A stretch of 64,000 nucleotides of DNA from Triticum aestivum (lineage: Eukaryota > Streptophyta > Magnoliopsida > Poales > Poaceae). A model generated the notes under the pieces. The model did not search any database and was not told the origin of the DNA. It saw only the letters and a program-made list of their open reading frames with translations. Position 1 is the first letter of the stretch. Every line of letters starts with the position of its first letter. This document shows, piece by piece, positions 23,480-36,475 of this stretch. The stretch lies in the NCBI RefSeq assembly GCF_018294505.1, contig NC_057794.1, positions 189,632,237-189,696,236 on the forward strand, written 5' to 3'. The translations under genes were made by a program, and so were the position numbers.

Positions 23480-24370
23480 TCCACTCATTGGACAGAAGGA
23501 GCCTATGATACATTGACATGTGGCACGGCCCAACAGAGGCCCATTCCTGTGAAAAGGCTGGCCTGTTTGACTTGGTCAAAAGGTGGCGGGCCGGCCCATG
23601 GAAAGCGTGTTAACAGCCTGTTCACATATAGCCCATTTACAGCCCGCTAACCCAAGGCCTGTTACGCCCTATCCGAATTAGGCCCAGTAGCGTCATCTGG
23701 GCCATCCAATATGATTCCAGCCCATTTTCACTTCTGGCCCATGTATGGCCCATGACGTCTTTCGGCCCATATGAGGCCCTATGTAACTCTTGGCCTATTA
23801 ACGGTCCATGGTGAAACTGGCCCGTAATGAACGGTGTATCACTTTACACCCATTAACGGCCCGTGGTGAAACTGGCCCGTAATGAACAGTGTATCACTTT
23901 ATACCCATTAACGGCCTGTTATTCCGTTGGGCCGTCTCCAGCCCATGTTATCTTTCGGCCTTCTCAGAGCCCATTTATTCTTGGGCTCATTTCCAGCATT
24001 CGTTTACTTACGACCCGTTACTGTCATTTTCTGCTTGTGGGCCAAATTCAGCCTGTGGTTATAGTCGGCCCGTTTGTGGTCCGTTAATACGTTGGGCCGT
24101 TTTCATAGCGTCATCAAATACGGCCTATTAACGATGGCCCATTATGGTCGGCCCATGAATGGATGATTCCATCTCTAGTCCGTTTACGGCCAGAATGCGG
24201 TCTGTTTGGCCCGTATAAGGCCCATTGATGATACGGCCCGTAGAAGGCCGATTGATGATACGGCCCGTAGAAGGCCCATTGTTTCTACGGCCCATAGAAG
24301 GCCCACTGTTTCTACGGCCCGTAGAAGGCCCACTGTTTCCACAGCCCGTAGGAGGCCCAGTGTCACTACA
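23480..24370 (-). repeat. GGGCC-rich subterminal array of CACTA copy 2
   Basis: Mirror image of 2260-3120 (written GGCCC on +). At 24220-24365 the array becomes a clean 27-bp tandem repeat (GGCCCATTGTTTCTACGGCC plus CGTAGAA-like end, about five units). A duplicated stretch TGGTGAAACTGGCCCGTAAT occurs at 23809 and 23862. Confidence 0.8.
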
Positions 24371-24649
24371 GTAAATATTAGCCCATGGTTATTGTGGCCT
24401 AGTTTTAAAAATAGGTTATTGCAGCCACTAGCAAACCACAGAAAAAGAACTGCACTGACTACAAGCAAACAAATAAACAAGACAACAAGGAAATAAATAA
24501 GCAAGCATCTTACACTAGGCTATCACGGCTATTACACATATTACATCCACTGGGCATCAAAGTTCGCCACCAATGCAAATATAGGGAACACAGCAGCATA
24601 TAAACGCCATAGCAAAACAAGTCCAGAACTGAAACCACTTCAGAAGAGC

Positions 24650-25087
24650 TCAAGAAACAATATCCTGGGTACCCATAATGCTGGCAAGATGCTTACCAAG
24701 CTTATTAACTTTCTCTTGTTTGGCGCTTAAGTCCTCCAGCGCTTGTTGTTGCACTAGAAAGTATGCATCTGAATTCTGCAGGGACTTCCTCAATCCTTCG
24801 GCTTCCTGTCGCATAACATCTGATTGATATCTTTCAACTTGAAGTTGAGAGTCAATAAGCCGAACTGATTCAGGCAATGAGTTCAAAGAGCTGGTGCCAG
24901 CAGTGGTAGCCAGTAACTCGAACACTACATCAAGACAGGACTTTGGGGTTGTCTTAGTGTCTTCAATATAGTTTTTATCAGCTTTCTTGGAGACCAACAG
25001 GGATGTCTCACTATCTTGAACCTTATCTGCATTACTTCCTTTACCATTGCATAACAGGGTACTCTTCTCCAATATTTTATCCGCGTT
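24650..25087 (-). CDS. Terminal coiled-coil exon of CACTA accessory gene, copy 2
   Basis: The exon starts after an acceptor (minus strand TTCTCTTTTAG) at 25087 and ends with a TGA stop at 24650, about 145 codons without interruption. It matches the copy at 1537-2034 closely along its whole length. Charged N-terminal half; Leu/Gln/Glu-rich heptad-like C-terminal half (LQNSDAYFLVQQQALEDL). This copy keeps the likely original stop. Function unknown; a long open exon in both copies suggests it was under selection while the family was active. Confidence 0.62.
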   Translation of the reverse strand, partial: NADKILEKSTLLCNGKGSNADKVQDSETSLLVSKKADKNYIEDTKTTPKSCLDVVFELLATTAGTSSLNSLPESVRLIDSQLQVERYQSDVMRQEAEGLRKSLQNSDAYFLVQQQALEDLSAKQEKVNKLGKHLASIMGTQDIVS

Positions 25088-25562
25088 CTAAAAGAGAAAC
25101 AAACAAACACATCTCAGGTTTACAATGTAGTATATGAAACTCATTTTGGTAAACCAATTCAGTAGTAAGGTGGACAGGATAACAACATGAAACAAACATA
25201 TATCTATGTAGTATGGTCACTGTATGGTCTATATCATTCTAGTTTATGTTGCCAAATCAAGATAGATACATTTCGAATCATATCTATTTAAGACAAAGCA
25301 GCATAGACAAAATATAAGTGTGGGAAACTACACAGCAATAACAACACTTGTAATGTGCATGGCATGAGAACATAACTGTTTATTCAATTGAAACTTAAAT
25401 CAACATAGAGCAAGTTACAACAGAAAACAACCAAACACATTGAGGAAATAGGTTTAAAACATACCTATTGCGCCATTGGAGTTTCAATTGCATCCTTCAA
25501 ATTTGAAATTAGTTGGTATCAGTAAATACAGTGATGCAAGAGCAAAGTAGTATGAACCATAG

Positions 25563-25918
25563 CTACGGAACCTGACCTAAGAACAATTCTTCTGCTGCTT
25601 TAAGTGTTGGTCCTCGTGATTTGGGCACTGCAGTTGCCTTACTAACTGCTCGTCTTTGGGTGCTCTGTGGTGGAGACGGTGCTGTCTCAACGGGAACTAG
25701 GTGTCTATCTGCTGGGGTTGGGGTTAGAAGGGGTGTAGCTGGTTCTCTGTCCAACTGGGTAGGGGTACAATCTGCATGAGTGTGGGTTATCTGTGGTGGG
25801 GCTGGTTCTTGGGCAAGTACAACCGTGGTTCTATCTGCATCGACAGGTAGCACAATCTTTTCTGAAGACCGTGTTTTTACTCCCACAGATACTGCCATCA
25901 CTCCCTCCAATTGAAATG
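25563..25918 (-). CDS. Pro/Thr-rich exon of CACTA accessory gene, copy 2
   Basis: Open for about 118 codons on the minus strand from the LEGVMAVSVGVKTRSSEK start. It then has several PTPADR/APPQ-like units and ends FLGQVP before a stop. The opening KTRSSEK block is shared with the tandem modules at 55.4-56.0 kb (KTRSSEQTMLP, ETRSSEKTMLS), so this is the last member of the exon series, fused to a Pro-rich tail. A possible mini-exon (DAIETPMAQ) lies at about 25466-25496. Confidence 0.5.
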
Positions 25919-26108
25919 GCTGATAAACAAGAAAAGTAATTGAATGTACAAACATTGTATGATAGACAGGTGCAATGGATAGTAGGGAAGAAAACAGGGC
26001 ATGAAATAATTCACATTTATGTTGTCTAAGAAAATAGAATAGCAGGACATAATTTCACATATATGATGGCTAATTAAACAGGATAGCATGACATAATTTC
26101 ACATGTAT

Positions 26109-26592
26109 TGTCGTGGATTTGTCACGGAAGATGTCCTAGCGAAAGGACTTAGTCGTGGAGCCATCGCTACGAGTTTACTTGAAGGGGTTAAAGCGGACAC
26201 AAAGACACGAGGGTTTTATACTAGTTTGGCCCCTTCGATGAAGGTAAAAGCCTACGTCTAGTTGTGATGGAATTGATGTGGTCTCGATGGCTAGGGAGCA
26301 AACAAGCTTCGCCTAGACTCGAGTTGTCGTTCTCCCCCTGAACCGCCGCCGGGTCGTCCCCTTATATACACGGGTGACGCCCATCGATCCGTAGAGTCCC
26401 AACCGGTCCATACTCGTATCCCGGTTGGTATCTCTCTGTTCCTAACTTACAATACAAGTTGCACATCAGGCCGGTTTACGGCTACAGGTTCTAAACCGGC
26501 TACAGGCCTTGGGCCTTCATCTGTTCATACCACTAATGAAGTTATCCCGGCCCAAGCAGGCCGGTTCACGCCTAGTGGTAATATCCCCAACA
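26109..26592 (-). repeat. Tat-2 3' LTR
   Basis: 484 bp, TGTCGTGGAT...CCCCAACA. It contains CCTTATATACACGGG, a TATA-like site, near 26358. A purine-rich tract on the minus strand (TCTGGGGCCTAA, 26593-26604) adjoins it as the probable polypurine tract. Confidence 0.92.
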
Positions 26593-26801
26593 TTAGGCCC
26601 CAGATTGATTTGAACTGGTTCATGTCAATCCCTCACAAAATCTGGTGTCTTGGACATCTTCGGGTAATTGGTAAACCGCCGTGTCGTCATCATTTCTGGT
26701 TGCTGTAAGCCGGCATGACGTCATCATGAAATTTTATCATTTATAACTCCCTCTTTTAACAATAGCTCCTGGATCCGCACGCTTGACCTAGCTCTGTTGC
26801 C

Positions 26802-26811
26802 TTATAAATAA
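26802..26811 (+). promoter_or_regulatory. TATA box of the Tat-2 antisense gene
   Basis: TTATAAATAA lies 210 bases inside the 3' LTR and about 180 bases before a likely 5'UTR splice donor (CCG/GTAAGC at 26983). The matching acceptor (TTCTTGTAG) ends at 27519, eight bases before the ATG. Confidence 0.6.
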
Positions 26812-27527
26812 GACCGAAGGGCCATTTCTTCCCCTTTCCCTTCGTCCCTTCTTTTTCGTCTTCCTCGCGTCGCCAGCCTTGGAGCTCCGCCACCGCCGTC
26901 GACCTCTGCCTCGTCTTCGGCCGCTGCATCAACCTGAACGTACCAGAGCATTGCGGCATCTTTCCGCATCTTCTCCGTTCCCGGTAAGCTTTCTCCTCTT
27001 CTTGACCTAGATCTGTTCTTAGGGTTCCATGTTCGTGCTGTGTTCGTCGCATGCTCATACCTGTTTTCTGACCTTGAATGAATCTGTGAATCCCTGCTGC
27101 GTTTAGTAGTAGTCTTTAAGCATCCACCTGTAGTTTCTCATCTAAGTCCATATATCTCTCGCACATACCCGCTCAATGGTTCACTTCTGTTTTTGCCTTA
27201 CTCTTTGGAATATTTTCTGTTTTTGTGAGCTCGCGGTAGATCCGCGGCTGTGATAAGATCATGTGAAACTTGTTTCTGCATACCTAGTTATCCATAGCTT
27301 CAATTTCTTCCGATGCTTAGGTCAGGCGGTTTAACTTATCATAGAAAAAAATTACAAAACCGGTATATACCATTAGTCCCTTGGTTGAACCGCCAGAATC
27401 CACATGATGCCGCATTGTGGAAGACCGATTTATAGGTACTGTCCCCGGTTTATCGTAGTTTAGATCAACACCTTCTTTTACCCAGCGTGTTCTTGAACCG
27501 GATCACCTATTTCTTGTAGATCTCGCC

Positions 27528-30500
27528 ATGGCCAAACAAGTGTATGAGTGCAATTGGGTTCCTTCTCGCGTCACAGAATCACAGTTGGATGATCTAGTCT
27601 TGATCGGCGCTTTAGACAGTAAAGATACGATCCATTGGAGGGTTCCTGGAAAGGAATGTCCTCCCACCCCCCAGGAAGGAGAGGTTGTGGTCGTCGCAGA
27701 TCACTTGGCTCGGGGCTTCAAACCGCCCGGTTCTAAATTTTACCGGGATGTGTTAGCCAATTTTTAGCTCCGTCCACAGGATATTGGCCCCAACTCTGTT
27801 ACCAATCTATGCCACTTTCAAGTGCTCTCTGAGGTATACTTTCAAGAGGAGCCTTCAGTTGAGTTGTTTAGAGACCTCTTCCATTTAAACCGTCGCACTG
27901 AATTCACCGATGGCCCCAACACTGAATTGGGCGGTATGGCCATTCAGAAGAGGAAGGAGATCACTTATCCCCACGTCAAACTCCATACTCACCCCAAGGA
28001 GTGGAATGCAACTTGGTTTTATTGCAAGGATACCTCCCCTGACAGTGAAAATCCCTTGCCTGGCTTCCGTCCGGAACGGCTCAGCAACACACACCCTTTT
28101 CCACAAAGACTAAGCGCCAAGGAAAGAATTAAATACACTCCGCAACTGTCCAAGCTCCGAGCTTTTATGGCCAACGGCTTAACGAGAATAGATCTTGCAC
28201 GCTGTTGGATATCATGGAGCATACTGCCTCTGAGCTCAAAATGTCCAGTTTGATGTGCAAGTATACTGATAGTGTCGATGACCCACTCCGACACACTAAA
28301 ATCCAACTCCCCGATGATGAAGTCACAGAATATGTAAAAAAGATGCTGAATGAACCGGAGCGCCTCTGTGCTCAAACCGGTCTGCCTCCTTACTGCACCA
28401 CCAACAAACCGCCAGCGGTAAGATTTTAATTGCTCTATTGTTGAACCGGTTACTGCTTTATCTGTTTGACATTTAATTACTACTGATCCAGGGCGATAAT
28501 CCGTTTTGGGGCAAGAAGCTTTCTCAAGACAAAACGGAGAAAGCAGGGCGGCCAATCCGCCCCAAGACCAAGGTTATCAAGAAGCCAGCTCACAAGAGAA
28601 AAACCACCGCTTCATCTGATCCAGCTATTGATGACGATGTGGGTAACCCGGACCTTGAGGTAGAACTTGACTCGCTTGGCTTATTTTTACACGCCTTATT
28701 GATGATGATGCTTGTCAGGACGACGCTGAAGCCAGCAATGCGGAATTCGTTGAGGTAACTATTCTCTCTTCCGATTCAGAAATCTTGCCTTTGCCAAAAT
28801 TTCGACAGGCAAACCAGAAAGTTAAATTTTCTCATCCTCTTGCTTATTTGGATCCTAAATTTCTTATGAAGACTCAGCAACATGAAGCTCGCCGCACAAC
28901 CCGGCACAGTGGCCAGGTAGATACCTCCATCGGTTTACCAGACAGTCCGGTTCGAAAACGCCGCTCCGAGGTCTCTGACCTTTTTCTTGATTTACATCCT
29001 AAAGCGGGTTTCTTCCGTCAACCTCTTAACCCATCCGACTCCATTATCAGGTTACTTCTCATTCATCTTCTGGTGAATCGTCGGCCACTCAGCTGCCACC
29101 GTTAAAAACGGTTCTTGGGTAAGCTAAGCTGAACATATGCTTCCAGTACACTATGTAATGGCTTATGCTTTTCCTTGACTCTTTGATTTTCTTTCAGGGC
29201 CAAACCTAAACCGAGCAAGAAAGCCCACCTGGATAAAGCGGCTGAAGAAGATGTAGCCCCAGAACATGACAAAACGCCAGATCTTGAAGCATTTGCTCCT
29301 GAGGATATTCCCAATGATCCTCCTTTACAAGACGATGCTATTCCCGAAGAGAGGCCTATTAATACTTCAGTCTCTGCTGACCCGCCTGTCAGCTCCGTCC
29401 GGATTGAGAAATCCCACAGTCCTGCTGACAAACCGATCACACTAACACAAACCGGCGAGTCCAAAGATGATGATGTTGTGATTACCGGTGTAGGCCGCTT
29501 TGAACCCGGGAATCCTATCACCTTAACCAAGCATACCATAAAAGAGGATTTTTCCGCTCTGAATAAAGAAAAATGGGATGTTGAACTAGAGACATATGCT
29601 GCTCTGAGTGCCCAAGATCTTCATTCCGGCTATCTAAACCGGCTTTATACTAGCCGTGACTGTGAAGCTGGTCTGGTAAAAATGATGAGGGATAAATTTG
29701 AGGTAACTTACTTCTTTACTGACTGCCTTTGCATCAATCCTCCTAGCCCCCAAGGGTCGGTTTGTAGCCTTCGTCAAACCGGGACTTGAATATGATCCTC
29801 AACACTTTTGAAATCCATTAATATAGCCCCCAAGGGCCGGTTTAACTTAGCAAAATTAGACCTGGGCTCCAACAGAAAACTACCCTTAGAACATAATTTG
29901 AGCAAATAGCCATTAGCCCCCAAGTGCCAAGTTGAATACCTGTATTGAGCTTGGGACTTTGCAATCTAGTAACTTTTGAAAACTGAAGGTTCATTAGCCC
30001 CCAAGTATTAGGCGTATAACTTAGTTATGTGGTTGATACTTCAATTTCTTGGACCGCTTGTTTAAAGCTAAATGCTGTCTGTATGCAGGCTGAGGTGAGA
30101 ATCAAGGAGGACCGGATTGCTGATTTGCAGGAGGCCTTGAAAACTCAACAAGCTGAAACAGACAAGGCAAAGGAAGAATTAACCAGCGCCTTGAGCACCG
30201 CTGAACAGCTGAAGGAAGGCTTCAAGAAAGAGCGGGCTGATTGGGCCACTGAGAAGGCCGCTTTAACCAAAAGAGCGGAAAATGCTGAAGCTGCCCTTAA
30301 ACCGGTGGCGGATGAACTGACGTCCGTAAAGCAGCAAATACACTCCATGACCGCTGCGATCTTTGGTAAGCTCCTTTTAACTTTTGTGATAATTTGAACC
30401 TGCTGCAGCGTAAATCCGGTTTGAAACCGTCCCTATATTGTTGTAGGCACATGCATCGGGCACTTGGGAAACGATGTGCGGAAGAAACTGAAGGCTGCCT

Positions 30501-30949
30501 ACACCTTAGTGGAACAATTATATACCGGAGCCCAGCGGATCATCACCACAGCCTCTCATAACAACCCGGCACCTTCTTTAATCCAGGACACTCTTAACAT
30601 GTTGTCGATGCTTCTGGCCCGGATGGAGGAGCTGAAGAAATCTGCTGCTCGAACCGGAGCTATTAACGCCTTGATCCGGGCAAAGCATGGGTGCCAGATT
30701 TCGACCCTGTGGAAGCATCTCAAGGCTATCCCAGCCTGAAGGAAGATGGCTCTGAATTCAACGAAGAGGATTTAAGGGCAATAAACCATGTAGTGCGCCC
30801 TCTGGCTTGTCAGCTAGCTCAAGAGGCAGACTTGACGCATTATCAAGCACAATACAACGACCAGAACAAGCGAGTGCCCGCCCCAACTCTTGAAGCGGAG
30901 AATCTGATCCCTCCAATCCGTAAGCACACTTACGCTCCTGATATTGAAC
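27528..30949 (+). pseudogene. Antisense gene of Tat-2 (putative gypsy-type transposon protein), exons
   Basis: A multi-exon gene opposite to gag-pol. The first coding exon starts MAKQVYECNW at 27528 and continues in one frame to about 28190, broken by a TAG at 27765. A one-base frameshift near 28180 leads to the frame ending at a donor at 28418 (CG/GTAAG; acceptor TCCAG at 28491). Further exon-like pieces lie at 28492-28657, about 28720-29100, 29200-29700 and 30090-30365 (Ala/Glu/Lys-rich coiled coil, EQLKEGFKKERADW), then 30447-30949. A second frameshift lies near 30680. The N-terminal block resembles the plant 'putative gypsy type transposon' family (PF04195) from memory. The exon is cut at 30949 by a retrotransposon and resumes at 45521. 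Confidence 0.65.
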
Positions 30950-31440
30950 TGTCACATCCCTAGTCTGGTATGACCTAGGCTAGTTAGCTATTTGTGCATC
31001 ATATTTAAATTTCATTTAAATTTGAAATGAGGATTGGTGGAACCCTCCGAATCATTTTTGAAAATGACCCAAATAAAAATTTCTCCAAAAGGGTCCAAGA
31101 AAATGCTCATGTTGCCCTCTGAAAATATTGGACAGAGATAAAAATCAAAACAATATTTTTAGGAGCTCATGGACATTTATTTTGGCCATTTGGATTAATT
31201 CGATAAATATTTGCATTGGAAATATATTTCTATATATATGAAATATGGTACAAAAATTATGCCAATTATAAAAGAGCTCTGGAATAATACCATTAGCCCC
31301 TACAAAAAATTGGCATAATAAAATTAAATGATTTAATATATTTATTAAATCAAACAAACGTCAGAAAATTAGAAAAGAAAACAGAAAAGGGGAGAGAGAC
31401 TTACCTGGGCCACTCACCTGGCCCATCTCCAGCTGGCGGC

Positions 31441-31450
31441 NNNNNNNNNN
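31441..31450. other. Scaffold gap (10 N)
   Basis: Ten unknown bases, the fixed length of an unsized join, in the 5' LTR. Confidence 0.95.
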
Positions 31451-33390
31451 AATTATATTCATATAATTAGAATATAATTTCAAATACCCCCGAAATATTT
31501 ATAAGCTTTTGGAAAAGTCCATCTAGCAATATAAAATATTCAGAGGAGTTTTTGGCATTGTTTGAATTATTATTTTTTAATTCAAAACAGTGGCAAAAGT
31601 TTAAATAAAACAAAACAGAAGAAAAAAATAAAAAGAACAGAAGCCTACCTGGGCCACTTACCTGTAGCCGGCCCAGCTGGCCAGCTCCTCCCGCTGGCCC
31701 AGCCCACCGCTACTCCCCCCCTCTGTCGTCTTCCTCCCCGACAGGGGAACGGCGTGTGCCCGACGCTCGCCGGCACGCGCGCGCGCCACCTCCCCCCCTG
31801 CTGGCCACCTCCTGCTTCCCCGGACTCCCTCGATGCCCCGGACGAAGCCACGCAGCTGCCCCGCACCGCTCTCACTCTCCCTCGCCCTCCTCTTCTCCCC
31901 CTGCTCTCTCTCCCTCTCACCCGAGAACCACCGCCGCCGCCGACGGGCATCACCGTAGCCACCGGCCTCCCCTCGCCTCCCCGACACACGCGGAAGCTCA
32001 GCTCCTCCGCCCTGAAGCTCCCCGTCAAGCCGTGCCCCTCCGGACACCCCGTGGAGCCGTCGCCGTCGCCAAATTCGACTCCGGCCGCCGTGGATCCTCG
32101 CCGGCGATTCGGGAGCTACCGGGCATCCCCGACCTCGCCCTCGCGCTCGCTGGTTCCGCGGTGAGCCCCCGCACCGAACCCCCTCCTCCCCGTGTCCGTT
32201 TGCGCCGTCTAGGCCTTAGCTCCTCCATGGCCGAAGCTCGCCTCCGCTCGAGCTTGTCGCCGGCGTTGCTCCGGCGACCTTTTGGCCACGCCAGTGCACC
32301 TAGCACTCTCGCCGCACCTCGTAGTGCCCCGCTAGCGCTTTAGTTCGCTCGTTTGCACGCTGCAGCCGCGTCCCCGAACACAGCCGAGCTCCGACCGCCG
32401 CCGCAAGCTTGCTCCGGCGAGATCCGGCGCCCCCGCAGCCCCCCATCAGCTCCCCTGGTTGCGAACGAAGACGGGCTACGCCCCGGTGGTCTTCGCGCGA
32501 TCAAACGCTGTCTGAAACGCAAGTCCGGCGAGTCGCCGCCGCGCTAATGGTCGCCGCCGGCCAGAACTCCGGCGGGCTGACGTGGCTTAGTTAATTAGTC
32601 ACTAACCCCCCACCTACTGACGCTGACAAGTGGGCCCCAGGGCTTAGTCAAAGCTAACCAGCCCAGGTTTGACTCGGGGTTAACCCCCTGTCACTGACGT
32701 GTGGGTCCCACACGTCAGGTTTGACCCTGGACAGCCGCGTTGACCCGCTGACGTCGTGCTGACGTCATGCTGACGCAATAAGTATTTTCTGGATTTAATA
32801 TTATTCAGGAAATTTCAGAAAATAGCTAAAACTTCAATAAATCATAGAAAATTAACCGTAACTCCAAATGAAATAAATTATATATGGAAAATTATCAGAA
32901 AAATTCAAGGAATCCATCTGTACCATTTTCATGCATGTTAGAACAACTTATAGCTGCTGTTTAGCACAAATCAATTAAAGGGCATTTAAATAATCACATA
33001 TGGAGTTTGAATTTGAATCTTGTATTCAAACCAACTTCATTTAACTTGTTGCTAGATGCATTAGCCCAAAACACATTCATTTTGCTATGTCATGATCATG
33101 CATCATATTGTGCATTGCATTGATTGTGTTTCCTTCTGTGTTGCCGGTATTTGTCCCCTCTCGATAGACGTGATACCGAGGATGTGATCGTTGACACTGA
33201 TGAAGACTCAATGTTATCTTCAGAAGTGCCAGGCAAGCAAAACCCCCTTGTTCATTCCGATACAATCCTACCCTCTCGCTCCTGCTCTCTTTTACTGCAT
33301 TAGGACAACACCGATTCAACTGTTACATGCTGCGGTAGTTGAACCCCTTTATCCTTTGCATGACCTGTCATTGCCACAGTAAATAGATGA
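31451..33390 (+). other. Probably misplaced contig of a related LTR
   Basis: Bounded by two 10-N gaps. Its middle (about 31958-32770) is nearly identical to 42208-43020 of the 3' LTR. Its outer parts (31451-31640 and about 32785-33390) are clearly diverged relatives of LTR sequence present elsewhere. The 32205-33390 segment duplicates 33401-34572. This fits a contig from another family member placed by the scaffolder rather than a real tandem duplication. Confidence 0.65.
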
Positions 33391-33400
33391 NNNNNNNNNN
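33391..33400. other. Scaffold gap (10 N)
   Basis: Ten unknown bases. The sequence after it restarts about 1.2 kb back in the LTR. Confidence 0.95.
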
Positions 33401-36400
33401 TCTAGGCCTTAGCTCCGCCATGGCCGAAGCTCGCCTCCGCTCGAGCTTGTCGCCGGCGTTGCTCCGGCGACCTTTTGGCCACGCCAGTGCACCTAGCACT
33501 CTCGCCGCACCTCGTAGTGCCCCGCTAGCGCTTTAGTTCGCGCGTTTGCACGCTGCAGCCGCGTCCCCGAACACAGCCGAGCTCCGGCCGCCGCCGCAAG
33601 CTTGCTCCGGCGAGCTCCGGCGCCCCCGCAGCCCCCCCATCAGCTCCCCTGGTTGCGGACGAAGACGGGCTACGCCCCGGTGGTCTTCGCGCGATCAAAC
33701 GCCGTCTGTAACGCAAGTCCGGCGAGTCGCCGCCGCGCTAATGGTCACCGCCGGCCAGAACTCCGGCGGGCTGACGTGGCTTGTTAATTAGTCACTAATT
33801 CCCCACCTGCTGACGCTGACAAGTGGGCCCCAGGGCTTAGTCAAAGCTAACCAGCCCAGGTTTGACTCGGGGTTAACCCCCTGTCACTGACGTGTGGGTC
33901 CCACATGTCAGGTTTGACCTTGGACAGCCGCGTTGACCCGCTGACGTCGTGCTGACGTCATGCTGGCGCAGTATATAATTTCTGGATTTAATTAAATCAG
34001 GAAATTCCAGAAATTGATTTAAACTTCAAAAATTCATAACAATTCAACCGTAGCTCAGATTAAAATAATTTATATATGAAAAATTATCATAAAAATGTAA
34101 TCTTTCCATCTGTACTAGTTTCATGCATGAAAAACCAACTTATACATGCTGAACATGAGAAAACACATTATGGCATATTAAGAGACTTATTTTGGAGTTG
34201 CATTTGAACCTTTTGTTCAAATGGACTTCATTCAAATTGAACACTAGTTGCATTAGCTCTATCAGCATCACATCTACATGCCATGTTCATGCATCATATT
34301 GTTGCATATGATTGTGTATTGATTGCCGGCACCGTTCCTTCTCGATAGGTCCTGCTCCGGAGACGTTCCAGAGTACCTGTCTGTGAAGCAGTGCCTCCCT
34401 TGTTGTTTTACCAGGCAAGCAAACCCCCTTGTTCATTTCGATAAACCCTACTCTCTCGCTCCTGCTCTTAGTTATTGCATTAGGACATCAACGATTCACC
34501 TGCTACTTTGTGCTGCGGTAGTTGAACCCATTCCTCTGCATGACCTGTCATTGCCACAGTAAATAGTTGAAACCCACTAGCATGTGTAGGAGTTGATTGA
34601 AGCCACTGATGTGTTCCTACCATGCTATGCCTGCTATTGCTTAGAGTTGTGTCAGGTCTGGTTCATTGGGAATGAATTGGAGTGTTACGATATGTTCTGA
34701 TGCTGAGAGTTAAGTGTGTGAACACGATTTGGTAAAGGTAGCGGTGAGAGGCCATGTAGGAGTACATGGTGGGTTGTCTCACTGGAACCGTCTTTAAGCA
34801 CTGAGTTCTGTGTATGTTGTCCAATGACTCGATACTACCACACATTGGGTTCCGATAACTCGACCCCTCTCGACTTATTAACCAACTTGGTCTCTGTCCA
34901 GGAGTCGCAACTAGTTTCTGGTGTTTGTATGTAGTGTTAGTAGTCTACCAAGTGGCACCCGGCCAGGTGGGCTTGGGACAGACTAGGCACCAGTGGCACG
35001 GTGTACCAAGCGTAGATCCATCCGGCGAGGTGGGCTTGGGAACCCTGCACACATCGTTTGGGGCCGTGAGTGAAACCCCGGCCGGATCTCCTTGCGGATG
35101 GAACCCGAATAGGCGATAAACCTGGATTAGAGTCTTGTGTGGTTAGTCAGGTCGTGGCCGACACCCTCGCCAGGCTTCCGCTTGAAGGTTGCCGAGATAC
35201 ATGACGTGTACATGGCGGTAAGTGGCGAGAGCGTGTGTGAAGAAGTACACCCCTGCAGGGTTAACATGATCTATTCGAATAGCCGGGTCCGCGGTTATGG
35301 ACTTCTTGGATGCTTACATGGTACATAGACAACTTGAAGTTGATACTATAAAATGCTCAAGACAAGTGTGAGTGCTATGGATGGCCTTCACGTAGGGAGA
35401 TGGGGATGAATCCATAGTAGTGTATTGTGTGGTGATTAGTGGACTCGTGTACGTTGTTTCACCTCCAGAGTTTCTGGTAGTCGTAGAACAGGATAGCCAC
35501 AGAGTCAAAGCTGGCTTGCTGCAACTAAACCCCACATTACCCTCTTGATACAAATGCATGTATGATAGGATCTGATGTAAGTCTTGCTGAGTACCTTTGT
35601 ACTCATGTTGCCTTATTTATGTTTTTGCAGCGGAGACTTCGGTCTTACTAGGGTTCTCATGGACTTCGACTAGTAGCTAGTACCTCAGCTACGATCTTGA
35701 TCGGATGTTGTAGATAGTCAGGCTCTTCAGCCTTTTTCATTTGTAGATGTCTGTACCCAGACATGTAATGCTTCCGCTTGTTGCTTGTATGCTCTGTATG
35801 ACGGGTCTTGTGACCCCTGTTTGCAATAAATGCTATGACGGCTCTTCTGAGCCTTTATCTATATGATTGTTGAGTTATGCTGTGATGCCATGTTGTACAA
35901 CACATACTTGCATGTTATGCGTACGTGTAATGTGTAGTGCTATGTGTGGGATCTGACTATCTAGTTGTTTATTCTTAGTAGCCTTTCTTACCGGGAAATG
36001 TCTCCTAGTGCTTCCACTGAGCCCTGGTAGCTTGCTACTGCTCCGGAACACTTAGGCTGGCCGACATGTGTCCTTCTTCGATCCTGTGTCTGTCCCTTCG
36101 GGGAAATGTCACGCGATGAATACCGGAGTCCTATTAGCCCGCTACAGCCCGGTTCACCGGAGTCCTGTTAGCCCAGTGCTACAGCCTGGATTCACTCGCT
36201 GATGACCGACACGTTCGATGTTGGGTCATGGATGCCTGTCCCTGTAAGTTAGTGCCACTTTGGGTTTACGACTAGCCATGTCAGCCCGGGCTCTTTATCA
36301 TATGGATGCTAGCGACACCATCATATACGTGTGCCAAAATGCGCAAACGGTCCCGGGCAAAGGTAAGGCGACACCCGTGGGGATACCGTGCGTGAGGCCA

Positions 36401-36463
36401 CAAAGTGATATGAGGTGTTACATGCTAGATCGATGTGGCATTGAGTCGGGGTCCTGACAGCTT

Positions 36464-36475
36464 TGGTATCAGAGC
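36464..36475 (+). other. Primer-binding site (tRNA-iMet)
   Basis: TGGTATCAGAGC four bases after the 5' LTR end, complementary to initiator tRNA-Met. The space from here to the ORF (about 425 bp) is leader with no frame. Confidence 0.92.

Larger units (their letters stand above)
30950..36459 (+). repeat. 5' LTR of the chromovirus-like element (mis-assembled interior)
   Basis: 5510 bp as given, against 4124 bp for the 3' LTR. The excess comes from the contig 31451-33390 between two 10-N gaps, which repeats sequence found again from 33401 on. Outside that piece the sequence follows the 3' LTR closely. A GC-rich block with low-complexity frames (Pro/Ser/Arg) lies at about 31660-32600, and AATAAA at about 35825 is a plausible polyadenylation signal. 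Confidence 0.85.

Noticed and set aside
31650..32345. 200-codon Pro/Ser-rich frame (and opposing Arg/Gly-rich frames) in the chromovirus-like LTR.
   Set aside because: Composition artefact of the GC-rich LTR block. It has no domain, and frames differ among LTR copies; an N gap hides part of it.
32205..34572. A true tandem duplication in the 5' LTR.
   Set aside because: The repeat boundary coincides with a 10-N gap and the first copy is a diverged relative, so an assembly error is more likely.
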